A stretch of DNA of 64,000 nucleotides from NCBI GenBank assembly GCA_017651315.1, contig JAGCDE010000001.1:33825-97824 (forward strand), in the 5' to 3' direction. The position numbers were made by a program, and so were the translations under genes. Of the stretch, positions 44,319 through 53,800 are shown one piece after another; position 1 is the stretch's first letter; each line of letters starts with the position of its first letter. This DNA comes from Bacteroidaceae bacterium (lineage in GTDB: Bacteria > Bacteroidota > Bacteroidia > Bacteroidales > Bacteroidaceae). A model generated the notes under the pieces. That model was not told the origin of the DNA. It made no database searches and worked only from the letters and a program-made list of their open reading frames with translations.

Positions 44319-44457
44319 AATCCTTATTGCTAAAAGAATATGAAACTATATTCATTGTGTTTTGCCTTTTGAAAAGGATATAGTACACTGTCTGCAAAAT
44401 TCGCAAAAAAACACGATTATGCAAAAGGGAGGGGAATGTGAAATGTGGAAAAGGGGA

Positions 44458-44487
44458 CAGGCCCCAATTGCACAGGCCCCAATTGCA
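44458..44487. repeat. 15-bp tandem duplication
   Basis: CAGGCCCCAATTGCA occurs twice head to tail (44458-44472 and 44473-44487), exactly. Confidence 0.9.
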
Positions 44488-44579
44488 CTGTTTTTGTATT
44501 CTTGTAAGGATTTTTTTTCTGTCCGGAGCATTCGGCCGACGCCTTATGTCCTCAACTCCCCGGCTGTCTCTCCAGTAGG

Positions 44580-44638
44580 GGAAAATTTACGCCCCAGTTG
44601 GGAAGAATTTTTTCCCTAACTGGAGCGTAAGTTTTTCC
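44580..44638. repeat. Long imperfect inverted repeat
   Basis: About 25 bases (44580-44604) pair with 44612-44638 with a few transitions and a two-base gap, loop of seven. The core stem is TTACGC-CCAGTT with AACTGG-GCGTAA. It can form a stable hairpin, like a terminator or a miniature element. Confidence 0.8.
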
Positions 44639-44730
44639 GTTCATAATGACAATACGAGTAGTACAGAAGGGTCAGGTTCCCTTTCTTGCTACTTTGTAAA
44701 TGTTCTTTATTTCCTGAATATTCCGGCACT

Positions 44731-44770
44731 GTCAACCTTTTCAGGAAAATGTCAACCTTTTCAGAAAAAA
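44731..44770. repeat. 20-bp tandem repeat
   Basis: GTCAACCTTTTCAGGAAAAT (44731-44750) is followed by a copy differing mainly at the 3' end (44751-44770). Confidence 0.85.
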
Positions 44771-44782
44771 AAGGCCTAATTT

Positions 44783-44882
44783 GTTACAGTTGTTACAGTG
44801 TTACAGTTAAAATCATGGTTATCCCATATAAATATTCGTGTGTACGCTATAAAATAACTGTAACAACTGTAATAACTGTAAC
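44783..44882. repeat. Inverted arrays of a GTTACAGT iteron
   Basis: Three direct GTTACAGT-type units (44783-44808) are mirrored by three inverse units (44856-44882, CTGTAAC form) across a 47-base spacer. The paired arrays could be protein-binding iterons or a cruciform. Confidence 0.8.
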
Positions 44883-44986
44883 GCTTGAACCGCTCGATAT
44901 GTAGATTGGATAAGCAATACTATATTTCTCTGTCTTGTCTTATAGGTTAGCCATAGTCCAGGCTGCTTTGTGCCATACTAAATGGG

Positions 44987-45027
44987 TATGGCAACCCTAT
45001 GGCTACCCTATGGCAACCCTATGGGTA
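44987..45027. repeat. 11-bp tandem array
   Basis: TATGGCAACCC repeats at 44987, 44998 (one change) and 45009, with a partial fourth unit. TGCCATAC (44971-44978) pairs with GTATGGCA (44986-44993) as a palindrome at the array start. Confidence 0.85.
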
Positions 45028-45112
45028 GAGCGAGAGTAAAACGAAGTTGATGACGATAGATTCTTGGTGTTGAAATGCTGGTTTTTGTGAGGATATTACA
45101 AAAAGGTTTGCT

Positions 45113-45120
45113 TATATTTG
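45113..45120 (+). promoter_or_regulatory. -7 element (TATATTTG) of the esterase-GH3 operon
   Basis: TATATTTG matches the consensus. The esterase ATG is placed at 45163, because an earlier frame start (TTG 45118) lies inside this element. TTTG at 45084 is 25 bases upstream, too far for an ideal -33. Confidence 0.5.
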
Positions 45121-45162
45121 TATTCAAGTTATTTTAGAGACATGGATAGAGTTAATAGAGTT

Positions 45163-46266
45163 ATGAAAAAGAGTCTGATTGTTGCTTTGATGCTACTTAT
45201 GGTTTTTGACATTGCGGCTCAGAATGAGGTCTTTACCGGTGTTGTAATCAATCCGGACAACAGCGTGACTTTCCGTTACAGAAATCCCAAGGCGGTGAAG
45301 GTGGAGGTCTCCGGGGAATTCATGGATGGATCAGCAGAATTGACAGAGAGGGACGGAGTATGGACTTACACAACTGCTCCGCTGGCATCGGAGCTGTATT
45401 TCTACAGTCTTACAGTGGACGGACAACCTATATTGGATCTTAACTATTCAGTGGTGAAGGATATTCCACGCTGGATGAACTATTTTATAATAGGCGGTGA
45501 GAAAGGGGATCTCTACAGTGTCCAGGATGTTCCTCACGGAAGCGTAACGTCACGCTGGTATGAGAGTTCTACGCTCCAGATGCGCCGAAGGATGAATATA
45601 TACACTCCACCTGGCTATGAGAACGGGAAACGCAAATACCCGGTACTGTACCTGCTTCACGGTAATGCCTGCGATGAGAATTCATGGCTTGATCTGGGAC
45701 GTGCAGCTCAGATCCTGGACAATCTGATAGCTGCGGGGAAGGCTGAGCCTATGATTGTGGTGATGACAAACGGCAATCCTGCCCAGCAGGCGGCTCCGGC
45801 CTATTTCGGGGATACCTACACCAATGCCAATACGCGTCCGGGAATAGCATCGTTCACTGATTCGTTCAAGGAGGTGATTTCATTCATTGACGGCAATTAC
45901 CGCACCATAACCAGGAAAGATGGACGCGCCATAGCGGGTTTCTCCATGGGAGGCGGTCATGCTTTCACCATTTCCAAGGATTATCCGGGTACATTTGACT
46001 ATGTGGGACTGTTCTCGGCCGCAGGCAGCAATATCAGTGATCCGGCCCAGAAACAGAAGCTCTTAGACATGAAGAAGAACGGCTACAAGCTCTATTACAT
46101 AGGGTGCGGCACTGATGATTTCCTGTACAGGAGTGTCCTGAATTACAACAGGCAGCTGGATGACATAGATTTCAGATACTATTACCGCGAGACACCGGGA
46201 GGACATACCTGGGGCCCATGGCGTATCTATTTGAGCGAGATGGTGCAGATGCTTTTCCGGAAATAG
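45163..46266 (+). CDS. CE1-like carbohydrate esterase (feruloyl/acetyl esterase)
   Basis: This 367-residue secreted protein (signal peptide MKKSLIVALMLLMVFDIAAQ) has an N-terminal immunoglobulin-like E-set domain (about 22-105, VTFRYRNPKAVKVEVSGEF). An alpha/beta hydrolase follows with the nucleophile S261 in AGFSMGGGHAF, the acid Asp318/319 in GCGTDDF and H348 in GGHTWGPWR. This is typical of esterase D/CE1 enzymes that remove acyl groups from xylan. It is 55 bases upstream of a GH3 lipoprotein and probably forms an operon with it. Confidence 0.88.
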   Translation: MKKSLIVALMLLMVFDIAAQNEVFTGVVINPDNSVTFRYRNPKAVKVEVSGEFMDGSAELTERDGVWTYTTAPLASELYFYSLTVDGQPILDLNYSVVKDIPRWMNYFIIGGEKGDLYSVQDVPHGSVTSRWYESSTLQMRRRMNIYTPPGYENGKRKYPVLYLLHGNACDENSWLDLGRAAQILDNLIAAGKAEPMIVVMTNGNPAQQAAPAYFGDTYTNANTRPGIASFTDSFKEVISFIDGNYRTITRKDGRAIAGFSMGGGHAFTISKDYPGTFDYVGLFSAAGSNISDPAQKQKLLDMKKNGYKLYYIGCGTDDFLYRSVLNYNRQLDDIDFRYYYRETPGGHTWGPWRIYLSEMVQMLFRK

Positions 46267-46321
46267 AATTATATCATTGGCCAGATTCAAAAGATTATTA
46301 ACTAATAACTTACCTTATATT

Positions 46322-48952
46322 ATGAAAAGAAGTTTCCTGCTTTTGGGCATTTTGTCAACTGTGATGTTGTTTACAGGCTGCAAAGATGAACAGTATGAGT
46401 ATCCGTTCCAGAACCCCAAGCTGTCATTCGACAAGAGGGCTGACAATCTGCTTTCACTGCTTACTCCTGAGGAGAAGATAGGACTCATGATGAACGGTTC
46501 TATTTCTGTTGACCGTCTGGACATTCCCGCCTACAACTGGTGGAATGAGGCCTGTCACGGTATTTGCTATGATGATGTTACGGTTTTTCCGCAGGTGATT
46601 GCCCTGGGTGCCACTTTCGATGCTCCCCAGCAGCTGGAGATCTACACCGCTGTGTCCGATGAGGCCCGTGCCGTATGGAACACCACTGACCATCATCAGT
46701 TGGGCGTGAGACAGCCTAACGGAAGTATCTGGCATCAGGGATTGTCATTCTGGTGCCCCAATGTGAACATTTTCCGTGATCCGCGCTGGGGACGCGGCCA
46801 GGAGACTCCGGGTGAGGATCCCTATCTGAACGCCGTCATGGGTACCCAGACCGTAAAGGGTATGCAGGGCACTGACAAGAAATATCTCAAGCTGCACTCA
46901 TGCGCCAAGCATTATGCCGTGCACAGCGGACCTGAGCCTCTGCGTCATCAGTTCAATGTGAGCGTTTCCGGCCGTGACCTTTGGGAGACTTACCTTCCTG
47001 CTTTCAAGAGTCTTGTCCAGGACGGTAATGTCCAGGAGGTGATGTGCGCATACCACCGTTATGAGGATGAGCCTTGCTGCGCGAGTGACCGTCTGCTGGT
47101 GGATATCCTGCGTAACAAGTGGCAGTACAAGGGGCTTGTGGTGACTGACTGCGGTGCCATAGGTGATTTCTTCAACGCCCGTCAGCACGGTACTCACAAG
47201 GATGCGGCCAGCGCTTCGGCCGATGCCGTACTGTCCGGTGCCGACATTGAGTGCGGAACAAGCTATCGCTCATTGACACAGGCCATTGAACAGGGCCTTA
47301 TCACTGAGGCTGATATTGACGTGAACGTGAAGCGTATCCTCAAGGCGCGTTTTGAACTGGGTATGTTTGATCCTGCCGAGAATCTGCCTTGGGCAAACCT
47401 GGGGCTTGATGACCTGAGCAGTCCCGCTCATACAGCTCTTGCCAGCAAGGCCGCTCATGAGGCTATCGTGCTGCTCAAGAACAGCAATAACGTTCTTCCG
47501 CTCCGCAAGAACATGAAGATTGCGGTTGTAGGCCCTAATGCCGATGATGCCCGCGTAATCTTAGGTAACTACAACGGTTATCCTTCGGCTGCCAACACCA
47601 AGACCATCCTGGACGGTATCCGTGAGGCGGCTCCAAGCGCAGAGATTATTTATGAGAAGGGTTGTGACCTTAACGCCGCTTCCATAACCACACACTATGT
47701 GGGTCAGATTAACGGAGGCAAGGGCCTGCACGCAGAGTATTACAACACTCTTGACTGGACCGGTGGTGTGGCTGCCCGTGTTGATTATGACGAGCCTCTG
47801 AACCTGAACACCACATCGCCCGCTCTGGCTCATGAGGACTGCCCTTGGGCTGATGGCGTGAACATGACAGGTTTTTCAGCCAGATATACTGGCAGCTTCA
47901 CTGCCGATTATACCGGCGATATGGTTTATAACGTACGCGGAAGTTCACGTTACACCTTCAAGGTGAACGGTGAGACCATAGCTGAGAATGCCGGTCAAGG
48001 CGGCGGTCGTGGCGGATTCGGTGGATTCGGCGGATTCGGCCGTGGCGGTGCTCCTGCCACCACATTCAAGGTTGAGAAGGGCAAGACATACGAGATTTCA
48101 ATTGACCTGGTACAGCCTGAAGCCCGTTCGGCATCGTTCTCATTCGATATCTACAGCCGCGGTCCGGTTGATTTCGCACGCGTAATCGAAAAGATTTCCG
48201 GGGCCGATGTCATCGTGATGGTTAGCGGTATCTCATCGGACATCGAGGGTGAGGGACATGACCGCTCATCGATTGAACTGCCTGAGGTTCAGCAGCAGCT
48301 GCTTGCAGAGCTTGATGCCACAGGCAAGCCCGTAGTACTGGTCAATGTGTCAGGCAGTGCCATAGGATTCGGCAATGTGGAGAGCAGGTATGACGCTCTT
48401 ATCCAGGCTTGGTACGGAGGTCAGGCATGCGGTCAGGCTGTGGCCGATGTGCTGTTCGGTGATTATAACCCTGCAGGACGTCTGCCGGTAACTTTCTATG
48501 CATCGACTGACCAGCTGCCCGATTTCCAGGACTACTCCATGAATAACCGCACCTACCGTTATTTCAAGGGCCAGCCTCTGTATGCTTTCGGGTATGGACT
48601 GAGCTACACCACATTCAGCTATGGCGATGCAAAGACTGCCGGAAAGGCACAGAACATGACTCTGACAGTTCCTGTTACCAACACGGGAAAACTTGATGGT
48701 GATGAGGTTATACAGGTCTATGTGAAGTCACTTGATGATGCTGACGCTCCCATCAAGTCACTTGCAGGATTCGCCCGTGAGAACATAGCGGCCGGCCAGA
48801 CCAAGACCGTGAAGGTGGAGCTGGGCAAGGATGCTTTCAGTTTCTATGACGAGAAGACTGACGGACTTAAGTTCAAGCCCGGACGCTACGCTATCCTTTA
48901 CGGCGGTTCATCGCTTGACAAGGACCTCAAGAGTATTGAGGTGAAGCTGTAA
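46322..48952 (+). CDS. GH3 family beta-glycosidase lipoprotein with PA14 insertion (paralogue)
   Basis: The start is set at ATG 46322 (MKRSFLLLGILSTVMLFTGC, lipobox LFTGC). The 876-residue enzyme has the same layout as 24382-27027: GH3 TIM barrel with nucleophile Asp in LVVTDCGAI, a PA14-type domain (LHAEYYNTLDW to YTFKVNGETIAEN) and a C-terminal Fn3-like domain. It too has a Gly/Phe/Arg loop (GGFGGFGGFGRGG) in the PA14 domain. With the esterase it could clear acylated xylo-oligosaccharides. Divergence from the first copy is moderate, so substrate may differ. Confidence 0.92.
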   Translation: MKRSFLLLGILSTVMLFTGCKDEQYEYPFQNPKLSFDKRADNLLSLLTPEEKIGLMMNGSISVDRLDIPAYNWWNEACHGICYDDVTVFPQVIALGATFDAPQQLEIYTAVSDEARAVWNTTDHHQLGVRQPNGSIWHQGLSFWCPNVNIFRDPRWGRGQETPGEDPYLNAVMGTQTVKGMQGTDKKYLKLHSCAKHYAVHSGPEPLRHQFNVSVSGRDLWETYLPAFKSLVQDGNVQEVMCAYHRYEDEPCCASDRLLVDILRNKWQYKGLVVTDCGAIGDFFNARQHGTHKDAASASADAVLSGADIECGTSYRSLTQAIEQGLITEADIDVNVKRILKARFELGMFDPAENLPWANLGLDDLSSPAHTALASKAAHEAIVLLKNSNNVLPLRKNMKIAVVGPNADDARVILGNYNGYPSAANTKTILDGIREAAPSAEIIYEKGCDLNAASITTHYVGQINGGKGLHAEYYNTLDWTGGVAARVDYDEPLNLNTTSPALAHEDCPWADGVNMTGFSARYTGSFTADYTGDMVYNVRGSSRYTFKVNGETIAENAGQGGGRGGFGGFGGFGRGGAPATTFKVEKGKTYEISIDLVQPEARSASFSFDIYSRGPVDFARVIEKISGADVIVMVSGISSDIEGEGHDRSSIELPEVQQQLLAELDATGKPVVLVNVSGSAIGFGNVESRYDALIQAWYGGQACGQAVADVLFGDYNPAGRLPVTFYASTDQLPDFQDYSMNNRTYRYFKGQPLYAFGYGLSYTTFSYGDAKTAGKAQNMTLTVPVTNTGKLDGDEVIQVYVKSLDDADAPIKSLAGFARENIAAGQTKTVKVELGKDAFSFYDEKTDGLKFKPGRYAILYGGSSLDKDLKSIEVKL

Positions 48953-48968
48953 GTGTTGTAATATCATG

Positions 48969-49022
48969 CAGAAATCACGGAAACATTGAATGTCGCCTTG
49001 GCTGCTCTTTCTGTGATTTCTG
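48969..49022 (+). terminator. Hairpin after the second GH3 gene
   Basis: A 15-bp stem (48969-48983 with 49008-49022, one wobble) with a 24-base loop follows the GH3 stop by 16 bases. No U-tract follows, so termination is probable, not certain. Confidence 0.55.
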
Positions 49023-49070
49023 TATGAAAAAAAATAATAAACTTTTATGAATTACTAATCAGATATTGCT

Positions 49071-50321
49071 GTGAAACGTACTTTATTTACTTTAGTAGTT
49101 GTCTTTGTCACAATGGGGCTTCAGGCCCAGATGGTGGATTTCCGTGGTGTGAACCATTGCGGAATATATCCGAATGAGAAAAATCTTCTTAAGGAGTGGC
49201 CTGAGGGTGGCCCTGAGAAACTATGGGTGGTGAATGATGCCGGAAAGGGTAACTCCAGCGCTTTGGTGAGTGACGGATTCATCTATACGGCCGGACTTAC
49301 CGATGACGAGCAGGAGGAGCGCCTGACCTGCTACAAGCTGGACGGCACAAAGGTGTGGCAGGTCAAATACGGACATGCCTGGACCAAGTCCTATCAGGAG
49401 ACACGCTCTACTCCGGTCGTTGACGGTGACCGTCTCTATATGGTCAGCAACATGGGCGAGCTGGTATGCCTGAACAGGGCCGACGGCAAGATTCTCTGGA
49501 CCATAGACTATTGGAACAAGTATGGCCTTACTCCCAATGACCAGGGAATCTGCGAGCATCCGCTCATTGACGGCAATAAGGTGATTGTTACCACTTGCGG
49601 CAAGGAGATATGCATGGCGGCTTTCAACAAACTTACAGGCGATGTGATTTGGGAGACTAAAGGGTTTGGCGATAACGCTACATATTTTACATCCCGTATC
49701 ATAGAGTGGAACGGGCATAGGCAGATTATAAGCGGTACCGAGATGCACATATTCGGCGTGGATCCCGAGACCGGAAAAATGATCTGGAACGACAGCCAGT
49801 GGACATCGGATCCGGCCACCAAGAGATGGCTCTACTCCATGATAAACACCCCGGTTTTCTACAAGGGCAAGCTGTTTGTAAGTCTTGGTGACGGTCACGG
49901 ATGCACCATGTATCAGATGGCCGATGACCTGTCAGGGGTAAAGCTGCTCTGGAAGAACAAGGAGGTGGATTTCTACATGGGCGGAATGGTTGAGATTGAC
50001 GGCGTGATCTATGGCAGCACGGGCGATAAGCACAAGTGGGCGGCTGTGGATATTGAGACAGGCAAGGTGCTCTATCACGAGCAGTGGGCCGGAGGTAAAG
50101 GACGCGGCGCACTCATCATGGCCGACGGTATGTTCTATATGTTCGATGAGCGTCGCGGCACCATGGGTCTGGCCCGCATCAATCCCGAGAAGCTGGATGT
50201 GGTAAGTGAGTTCCGCATAACAGACGGCTCCGGAGCCTGTTTCTCACACCCAACTATCTTTGACGGAAAACTCTATGTACGTCGCGGCACAGCCCTGATG
50301 GCTTATAACATCAGGAAATAG
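49071..50321 (+). CDS. Secreted PQQ-type beta-propeller protein (BamB-like fold)
   Basis: This 416-residue protein starts at GTG 49071 (MKRTLFTLVVVFVTMGLQAQ signal peptide). The repeated blades (DGDRLYMVSNMGELVCLNRADGKILW, DGNKVIVTTCGKEICMAAFN, DPETGKMIW, DIETGKVLYHEQWAGG) are of the PQQ-like type, about seven blades. Such propellers are found in BamB and in carbohydrate-locus accessory proteins. The residues that bind PQQ in dehydrogenases are not evident, so it is probably a scaffold or sensor. It follows the GH3 gene on the same strand. Confidence 0.85.
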   Translation: MKRTLFTLVVVFVTMGLQAQMVDFRGVNHCGIYPNEKNLLKEWPEGGPEKLWVVNDAGKGNSSALVSDGFIYTAGLTDDEQEERLTCYKLDGTKVWQVKYGHAWTKSYQETRSTPVVDGDRLYMVSNMGELVCLNRADGKILWTIDYWNKYGLTPNDQGICEHPLIDGNKVIVTTCGKEICMAAFNKLTGDVIWETKGFGDNATYFTSRIIEWNGHRQIISGTEMHIFGVDPETGKMIWNDSQWTSDPATKRWLYSMINTPVFYKGKLFVSLGDGHGCTMYQMADDLSGVKLLWKNKEVDFYMGGMVEIDGVIYGSTGDKHKWAAVDIETGKVLYHEQWAGGKGRGALIMADGMFYMFDERRGTMGLARINPEKLDVVSEFRITDGSGACFSHPTIFDGKLYVRRGTALMAYNIRK

Positions 50322-50367
50322 GAATCGTTATACGATACCTGATTCTTTTGCGGTCCCCAGCTCTATC

Positions 50368-50769
50368 CTAATCGATGGAGAAGACGGCACGGATGGGGGT
50401 GCCCCAGTAATACTCTTCCTCCTCGCGGTCGTTCACATTTCGATGCGTGAATATGAAGGTATAGCCCGATTCGTGCTCACCCGAGGTGGCGCTCCAATAG
50501 GTGCCGCTGCTCCCCATATAGGTGAGTTCATGGTCGTTGCCGTGGCACAGGGAACCGGCAGTCGGGAGGAACAGCTCCGCTCCGTTGAGCTTGCTGATAA
50601 AGGGCATTCCGCCCTCGTCCGTCCCGAGATCGAGGTCTCTTTCTCCGTCATCGCCGAATCCCTCGGTGTTCTCCAGAAGAGATGTGAATTCATCGATTAC
50701 AGGCATGCGCCAAAGGCCCTTGAGGTTCACGTGGGCGGCGTCGTATTCGGGTTTCCTTTCTTTCTTCAT
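50368..50769 (-). pseudogene. C-terminal fragment of a FISUMP/DUF1566-type surface lipoprotein
   Basis: The 133-residue frame reads YDAAHVNLKGLWRMPVIDEF, followed by ELFLPTAGSLCHG and SGTYWSATS, matching the 'AA..nwgg.WRMPt..E', 'iFLPaaG' and 'YWSsT' of Fibrobacter-paralogous-domain proteins. A signal peptide and the N-terminal half are missing, so it is a 5'-truncated remnant that has acquired an in-frame Met. It lies just past the GH106-like gene on the same strand. Confidence 0.6.
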
Positions 50770-50783
50770 TATCGAATCCGAAG

Positions 50784-50834
50784 AAACGTTTGCAGTCTTA
50801 CATCGGCACCTACCTGAAGGAAGAGATTCAGGCT
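50784..50834 (+). pseudogene. Short remnant of an AAA ATPase with DUF4143
   Basis: On the plus strand the frame reads KRLQSYIGTYLKEEIQA, the conserved end of the AAA_14 domain of DUF4143 ATPases. Homology is limited to about 17 residues. Low confidence, but the match to this motif is close. Confidence 0.35.
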
Positions 50835-50887
50835 TATCTGGACTACCATGATTATGAGGTACAAAGGCCTGTCCTCAATTGTATCAT

Positions 50888-53800
50888 TTACTCGGAAAAG
50901 ACTTTTGTTCCCCCGATGATGTTCACGCCACGTTGCGGGGTTCCGATACGTTGGCCTTTCAGGTTGTAGATGGGTGCAAACGATGATGCGGGCTGGTTGT
51001 CGGTGGCCGGTAGGTGCCTGATGGCATTTGGGGTGTCCATAGCCTTAGCAATATAAGGGATAATGCTGACACATAGTAGTCCGTTATAGTAAGTTTCCGG
51101 GGCAGGCTGGTCCATTACACCCTCTCCCATACCATAAACCACGCCTCTATCCAGATATCCGCTATGCTCATAATATGTTCTTCCGTACATCGTGGTATTA
51201 AGCCGTATGGTTAGCGTATTCAGACCTACGGTTAACAGGGTGCCTGCATCAACGCGATCACTGGCATTATTGGCAGGCAATTCTGTGCCGTTTACAATCA
51301 GGGTGCCCACTTGGTCCCTGCCGTAGCTATATGCTATAAACGCACCGTCATTGTCATCAAAGTCATCGGGCAGAGTGAAAGTTATGGTGTATTCGCCCGT
51401 ACCTGAAACATATTTCATGTCGCTCACGCCAAGCATGTCAAGCTGCTCGCTCGTAACCTGCATGTCACACCATTTACCCAGTGGCTGCATCCCAAAATCA
51501 ACGTCGGTAACTTTGCTGTCGCCGGGATCCCTGGAGTCCGGGTCGGGACCATAGCTATGAATGATGAGCTGCCACTTATCGGTGCTCATGTCAATAGGTT
51601 TTTTCTCCTCCACATTGAAAATCTTATTCCCTGCCACCTTATTGAAAGTACCCTCATCCGGGGTAACGGCATAAATCATGGCACTGCCGCCCGACATTCT
51701 GTCGATGGTAAAGGTCACCCCTGCTGCGCCGGCTTTATAATCCGCAATCTGCGCTATTTTGCCGGTGTACGGATCGAGTCGGTAAGGCACGCCGTCACCC
51801 TGAAGCGTTACTGTCATGTTGCGCAGCACCTTGTCCTCGCCTTTGTAACGGTCGCCCTGATGATTGCCCATCATGGCGGAATTGTCAGGGAAGGCGTTGT
51901 TATACAGATAATAGTAGTTGGTGCCATCCGTGACATCTTTATACAGGGTTGCCTCAAGCTGCGGAATATGATACTTTGCATGGCTGCTTATCCCCAGTTC
52001 TGTCAAGACATCCGGAATGTCTTCTTCTGTAGCCACTACTCTCGCGTTGTTAAGATGCATCTTTGCAACTTCGATATCTGCATCCCTGTCGCTGCCATAT
52101 ACACGTTTTATGTCGCTTTCAAACAAGATGATGGGCAACCCGGCATCGGCATACTCCACAAGACGCTGCATTGCGGTTATGGAGATTACGTTTACATGGT
52201 CAACGATGAGTGCCTTGTAAGCCGGCCCCTCGGGAGCGAGCACACCGTTTGACACCACTGCATTGGGATGGCTCAGCACAGACTCACTGACTAAATTGTA
52301 GGAATATCCGCTGTCGAGCAGTTTCTGGAACCGGTTTTTGCTCTCAAAGTCAAAACTGCTCTCCTTGTCAATCAACACAGCCAGGTCAATCTTTGCTACA
52401 CCTTTCTGTAAAACAGCCTGGACGCGGCTCATAAAGCCTGTTTCTGTTCCGAAATCCGGCCAATAGGCCTCCCTGTAGGTAAATGAGGAGCCATAGCTTC
52501 CCGCAGCAAAAGGCAGCCATCCCGGCCATTCAGAGCAATAACCATTGAAAGTCTTTGTATAGGGGGTTCCGTGCAGGACAGCGCGGGTGATACCGTCCGA
52601 ATAGTTCTGCCCCAGCTCGGTCAGCAGATCGCCCATATTGGCATATCCTATTGCCGGACCGGTCATAGCTTCCATCGACAGAAATTCTCTATCTGCAATA
52701 TTTACGGTTCCTGCCTGATAACGGATGCCGTCACCCTTGGCATTGTTGTCGCATTCAGGGACGTCAGCCAACATGGCAGCCCTGCCTATCTCGAGACCGG
52801 GCAGATGGAAGGTCTGGCTTCTGAAGCCCCATCCCACGGTCTTTCTTGCCCAATCGGCCACACCGGTAACGCGATGCTTCACATAAAGTTCCGCCAGCCG
52901 GTCACTATAATCTTCATAGATGCGGTCGGCCAGGCCGTCGTCGCCGGTAAAGGAGAAGTAGTCGGTAACTGTCACACCCATAAAGCCGCTGCTGATATAC
53001 TTGCTTGCCGCCACTGTAGGCAGTATATCCATGTAGGGATACCCGTCAGGCATATTATCAAGGAATGATGAAGCCCAGTAAGAGGAAACACTGGTTAATT
53101 CGATGGAATCCTCAAAATAATTGCCTGGATTGGCCATCATCAGCATCAGCAGTTCAGGATCCCTCGCGAACATCTGCTCCCAGTAGTCCGTAAGGGCTTT
53201 TGTTCCTTCGGCATTGAAGTAGTTTAAGGCGAAAATGCCATTACGCATGGTTGAAGCACCGACTAAACTTTGACCTGTACCGCGGCAAAAGGTGGAAAGT
53301 ACCACCCAGTCGCCGACCTGCGGATTACCAGCTCCTTCACTCACGTTTACATCTATGCCGTGGAGTGATACTTGGTATTCTTCCTGCCAGTCGGCCATGC
53401 GTTTACGGTTCATGTCTTCATCCTGCTTTCCGTTACACCGCGTCCACGGTCCATCGGATTCCGGACCGAAGAAACTGCAGATTCTGTCATAGTCCCATTC
53501 GTGTGCCGTTGCTGCCGCACGGTCTGGAACTCCTGCCGCATATCCCGCTCCTGGGATGACCGCTACACGGTCTGTGATTGGAGTCAGGCTTTTGAAATCA
53601 AAGACGTAACGGGTACGATTCTGTGCAGCGTTCTCACCGGGTTGCACCTGGATGTCGGCAATCCTGACGAGTACGGCGGAAACAAAGCGGTCGGTAAACA
53701 GGAAATGATCGTATGCGGTGGGACCGAATGTAGAGGGAGGTGCAGTTGTCTTTTGCAAAGGCAGTTCCAACTTGATGGTGCCGTTGGCAATATCGTCTGC

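Larger units (their letters stand above)
44319..45162. other. Repeat-rich non-coding gap
   Basis: About 840 bases without a credible gene. It contains a 15-bp tandem pair (44458-44487), a large inverted repeat (44580-44638), a 20-bp tandem pair (44731-44770), a triplicate GTTACAGT array inverted at 44783-44808 and 44856-44882, and an 11-bp tandem array at 44987-45027 preceded by the TGCCATAC palindrome. The last 50 bases hold the promoter of the esterase gene. Confidence 0.6.
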
